NCBI GenBank assembly: GCA_026002995.1 | Contig: BPGK01000001.1 | Span: 806,001-870,000, forward strand | DNA: 64,000 nucleotides | Source of the DNA: Gaiellaceae bacterium | GTDB lineage: Bacteria; Actinomycetota; Thermoleophilia; Gaiellales; Gaiellaceae | Direction: 5' to 3' | In this document: positions 62,294 through 64,000 of the stretch, piece by piece | Numbering within the stretch: position 1 is the first letter of the stretch | How the letters are laid out: the number at the start of each line of letters is the position of its first letter | The notes under the pieces: generated by a model | Told to the model about the DNA's origin: nothing | Seen by the model: the letters and a program-made list of their open reading frames with translations, nothing else | Database searches by the model: none | Position numbers and translations under genes: made by a program

Positions 62294-63655
62294 ATGCGAC
62301 GCACTGCGGTCCTCGTTGCCTACCTGTTCCCACCACTCGGTGGAGTCGGGGTTCAACGGGCTCTCAACCTCTGCAAGTATCTCCCGCTTCAGGGGTATCG
62401 CGTGATCGTCATCACGGGCCCAGGATCCTCAGCGAGCTACTGGACGCCACTCGACCCAACGCTCGGCTTGGTCGATGCGTGCTCCGAGCACGTTCGTGTC
62501 GAGCGCGTGTCGGGCCCCGAGCCGTCACGCGGAGCTACCGGCGCCCGGCTCGATCGAGCCTTGGGCCGTTGGAGCCCGGTTCGTCGCTGGTTCGCAGACG
62601 GTGCCGCAGAGGTCGCTCGCCGTCTCGGGGAGAAGGTGGACGTCGTGCTCACCGAGCTCGGTCCCTATGAGACGGCTCTCGCTGGCCAGCGGGTCGCCTC
62701 AATCGTCGATGCTCCGCTCGTCGTCGACCTCCAGGATCCTTGGGCGCTCGACGAGATGTGGCTCCACGCAACGGTCCTCCATCGCCGTCTCGACCGACGG
62801 AGAATGAAGCAAGTCCTATTCGACGCCGATCGCGTGATCATGAACACGCCCGAGGCCGCGCGCCGTGCCCTCGCCGAGTTCCCCGACCTCCACGGGCGAC
62901 TGACGTCCATCCCGAACGGTTACGACGAGGACGACTTCAAGGGACCGGCACCCGAGCGGAGCGATGGGCGGTTCAGGCTCGTGCACTCGGGCTCCCTGCA
63001 CACGGAGATGGGCTTGCGCCACCGACGCACCTCTTGGCTCCGCCGTGCCCTCGGAGGAATGCCGGTGCCTGGTGTGGACTTCCTGTCGCGGTCGCACTAC
63101 TACCTCGTCGCCGCGCTCGAACTCCTCGCTCGGGAAGCCCCAGAGCTGGCGGCGCTCATCGACGTGCACCTGGTCGGCGTGACGACGGCGATCGATCTCG
63201 AGATCGCGTCCCGGCTTCCGGGCGTCCGAGTCCACGGCTTCGTGTCCCACGAAGAGAGCGTCCGCCTGCTGCGCTCGGCCGACCTCCTGTTCCTCCCCAT
63301 GCACACTCTTCCCCCAGGCATGCGGGCAGGCTTGGTGCCGGCCAAGACGTACGAGTACCTGGCAGCGAGGCGGCCGATCCTTGCGGCGGTCCCCGAGGGG
63401 GACGTGCGCGATCTCCTCTCAGAGTCCGGAGCTGCGACGCTCGTGGCGCCCGACGATGTTGAGGGTCTGGCGCGGGCTCTACAGACTCATGTTCTGGGCT
63501 GGCGCGAGGGACGAGGGTCGGTGCCGGTCTCGGCTGCCGTTCTGGAGCGCCTTACCTATCGGCGCCTCACCGCGTGCGTCGCGCACGTGTTGGAGCACGC
63601 GGCGGAGTTGTGCACGCGACCCTTAGACGTCGACGGGCTCCTCCGAGCCTCATGA
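62294..63655 (+). CDS. Group 1/GT4-type glycosyltransferase
   Basis: 453 residues from ATG 62294 (ATG 62276 is possible but less typical). N-terminal Rossmann start VLVAYLFPPLGGVGVQRALN with the acceptor-side glycine loop; VVDLQDPW; C-terminal donor domain SIPNGYDEDDF, RVHGFVSHEESVRLLRSADLLFLP, and GMRAGLVPAKTYEYLAARRPILA with the E-x7-E pattern. It adds a sugar from a nucleotide donor in surface glycan synthesis. It ends overlapping the flippase stop by 6 bases. Confidence 0.87.
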   Translation: MRRTAVLVAYLFPPLGGVGVQRALNLCKYLPLQGYRVIVITGPGSSASYWTPLDPTLGLVDACSEHVRVERVSGPEPSRGATGARLDRALGRWSPVRRWFADGAAEVARRLGEKVDVVLTELGPYETALAGQRVASIVDAPLVVDLQDPWALDEMWLHATVLHRRLDRRRMKQVLFDADRVIMNTPEAARRALAEFPDLHGRLTSIPNGYDEDDFKGPAPERSDGRFRLVHSGSLHTEMGLRHRRTSWLRRALGGMPVPGVDFLSRSHYYLVAALELLAREAPELAALIDVHLVGVTTAIDLEIASRLPGVRVHGFVSHEESVRLLRSADLLFLPMHTLPPGMRAGLVPAKTYEYLAARRPILAAVPEGDVRDLLSESGAATLVAPDDVEGLARALQTHVLGWREGRGSVPVSAAVLERLTYRRLTACVAHVLEHAAELCTRPLDVDGLLRAS

Positions 63656-64000
63656 CGGATCTCGCCGGAAGGCGTCTCGAGCAGAGCGGAGCCCAATCGT
63701 CAGCAGATCCAGCATGACGTCGCGAGAGAACATGAGAAGTCCACCGATCGTCGTGAGCGCCGCAGCGAGGGCGCCGACCGCTCCCGCGACGAGTGTGGTA
63801 CCGATCTGAGTCGTGACGATCCAACCGACCGCTCCCCCGATCACCGCGACAGACAGGGGCGCGAGGAGCGCGATGGCGATGCGAGCTCCCGCGAGTCTCC
63901 GTACGGCTGGCACGAGGACGGCGCTCTCTGCACCAGCGCCGAGGATCCAACCGATTCCGACGCCGACGCCGCCCACTGCAGGCAGGAGCGCTGCTGCCGA
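63650..64000 (-). CDS. Polysaccharide flippase/MATE-like protein, C-terminal part (cut by window end)
   Basis: The frame is open from base 64000 to the stop at 63652-63650, 116 residues. Three or four hydrophobic helices (AVGGVGVGIGWILGA, IAIALLAPLSVAVIGGAVGWIV, TLVAGAVGALAAALTTIGGLLMF) and a basic C-terminal tail (SARDAFRRDPS) fit the last part of a Wzx/MurJ-like oligosaccharide exporter. The identification rests on context and hydrophobicity. Confidence 0.55.
   Translation of the reverse strand, partial: SAAALLPAVGGVGVGIGWILGAGAESAVLVPAVRRLAGARIAIALLAPLSVAVIGGAVGWIVTTQIGTTLVAGAVGALAAALTTIGGLLMFSRDVMLDLLTIGLRSARDAFRRDPS

Overview
The window is about 70% GC, densely coded on both strands, with GTG/TTG starts nearly as common as ATG. 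The gene set (actinobacterial-type central metabolism, ATP-dependent PEP carboxykinase, a Spo0H/SigH-like sigma factor, NarL-type kinase with several PAS domains, PccA/PccB-type acyl-CoA carboxylase, TANNNT -10 boxes placed directly before start codons) suggests a high-GC soil actinobacterium, most likely of the Thermoleophilia/Gaiellales type. The lineage is inferred from gene content, not from a marker gene.

Layout. 1-2758: end of a cupin gene, an acetolactate-synthase-like TPP enzyme, RidA and a YacP-like nuclease. 2811-8555: a three-gene signalling operon on the minus strand (single REC, 8-TM/4-PAS histidine kinase, cyclase-REC-LuxR fusion) facing away from sigH across a structured promoter region. 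8582-13994: tRNA-Thr, then a GABA/ornithine-type aminotransferase with a polyamine-type ABC importer. 13995-16560: a patch of small palindromic repeats, msrA, and a secreted phytase-like esterase with a strong terminator. 16662-18593: a minus-strand operon Phd/YefM antitoxin - VapC - short PLP enzyme - RraB, all overlapping by 1-4 bases. 18673-29998: carboxylase beta subunit, a secreted protein, a membrane protein, an MFS exporter, a molybdate regulator with modABC, pgsA, biotin-carrying carboxylase alpha subunit and a thioredoxin-like ferredoxin. 30066-43614: TCA and purine genes (sucCD, mdh, citrate synthase, purEK), a PLP aminotransferase, a PDZ/Lon-type protease, an SDR and two Xer recombinases. 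43646-54957: ABC exporter, pckA with a possible 7-codon leader ORF, a secreted metallopeptidase, an SdhABE-type succinate dehydrogenase/fumarate reductase, and small housekeeping genes ending with asd. 54958-55552 is non-coding and carries a 130-bp unit in three tandem copies. 55553-64000: recR, a decayed methyltransferase, and the edge of a surface-polysaccharide locus (duplicated-domain protein, class III aminotransferase, sugar C-methyltransferase, two glycosyltransferases, a flippase cut by the window end), interrupted by an IS3 remnant.

How it works together. Citrate synthase, malate dehydrogenase, succinyl-CoA synthetase, succinate dehydrogenase and PEPCK lie within 18 kb, and the promoters of citrate synthase and sdhA share an identical 14-bp core. 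The most pervasive signal is transcriptional: more than twenty genes have a TANNNT box ending 6-8 bases before the start codon, which is the spacing expected for leaderless mRNAs. This rule fixes several ambiguous starts and exposes two unusual cases: a CTG-initiated secreted protein at 41505 and a leaderless 7-codon ORF (45478-45501) whose stop overlaps the pckA start.

No CRISPR array, prophage, rRNA or intact insertion sequence was seen.
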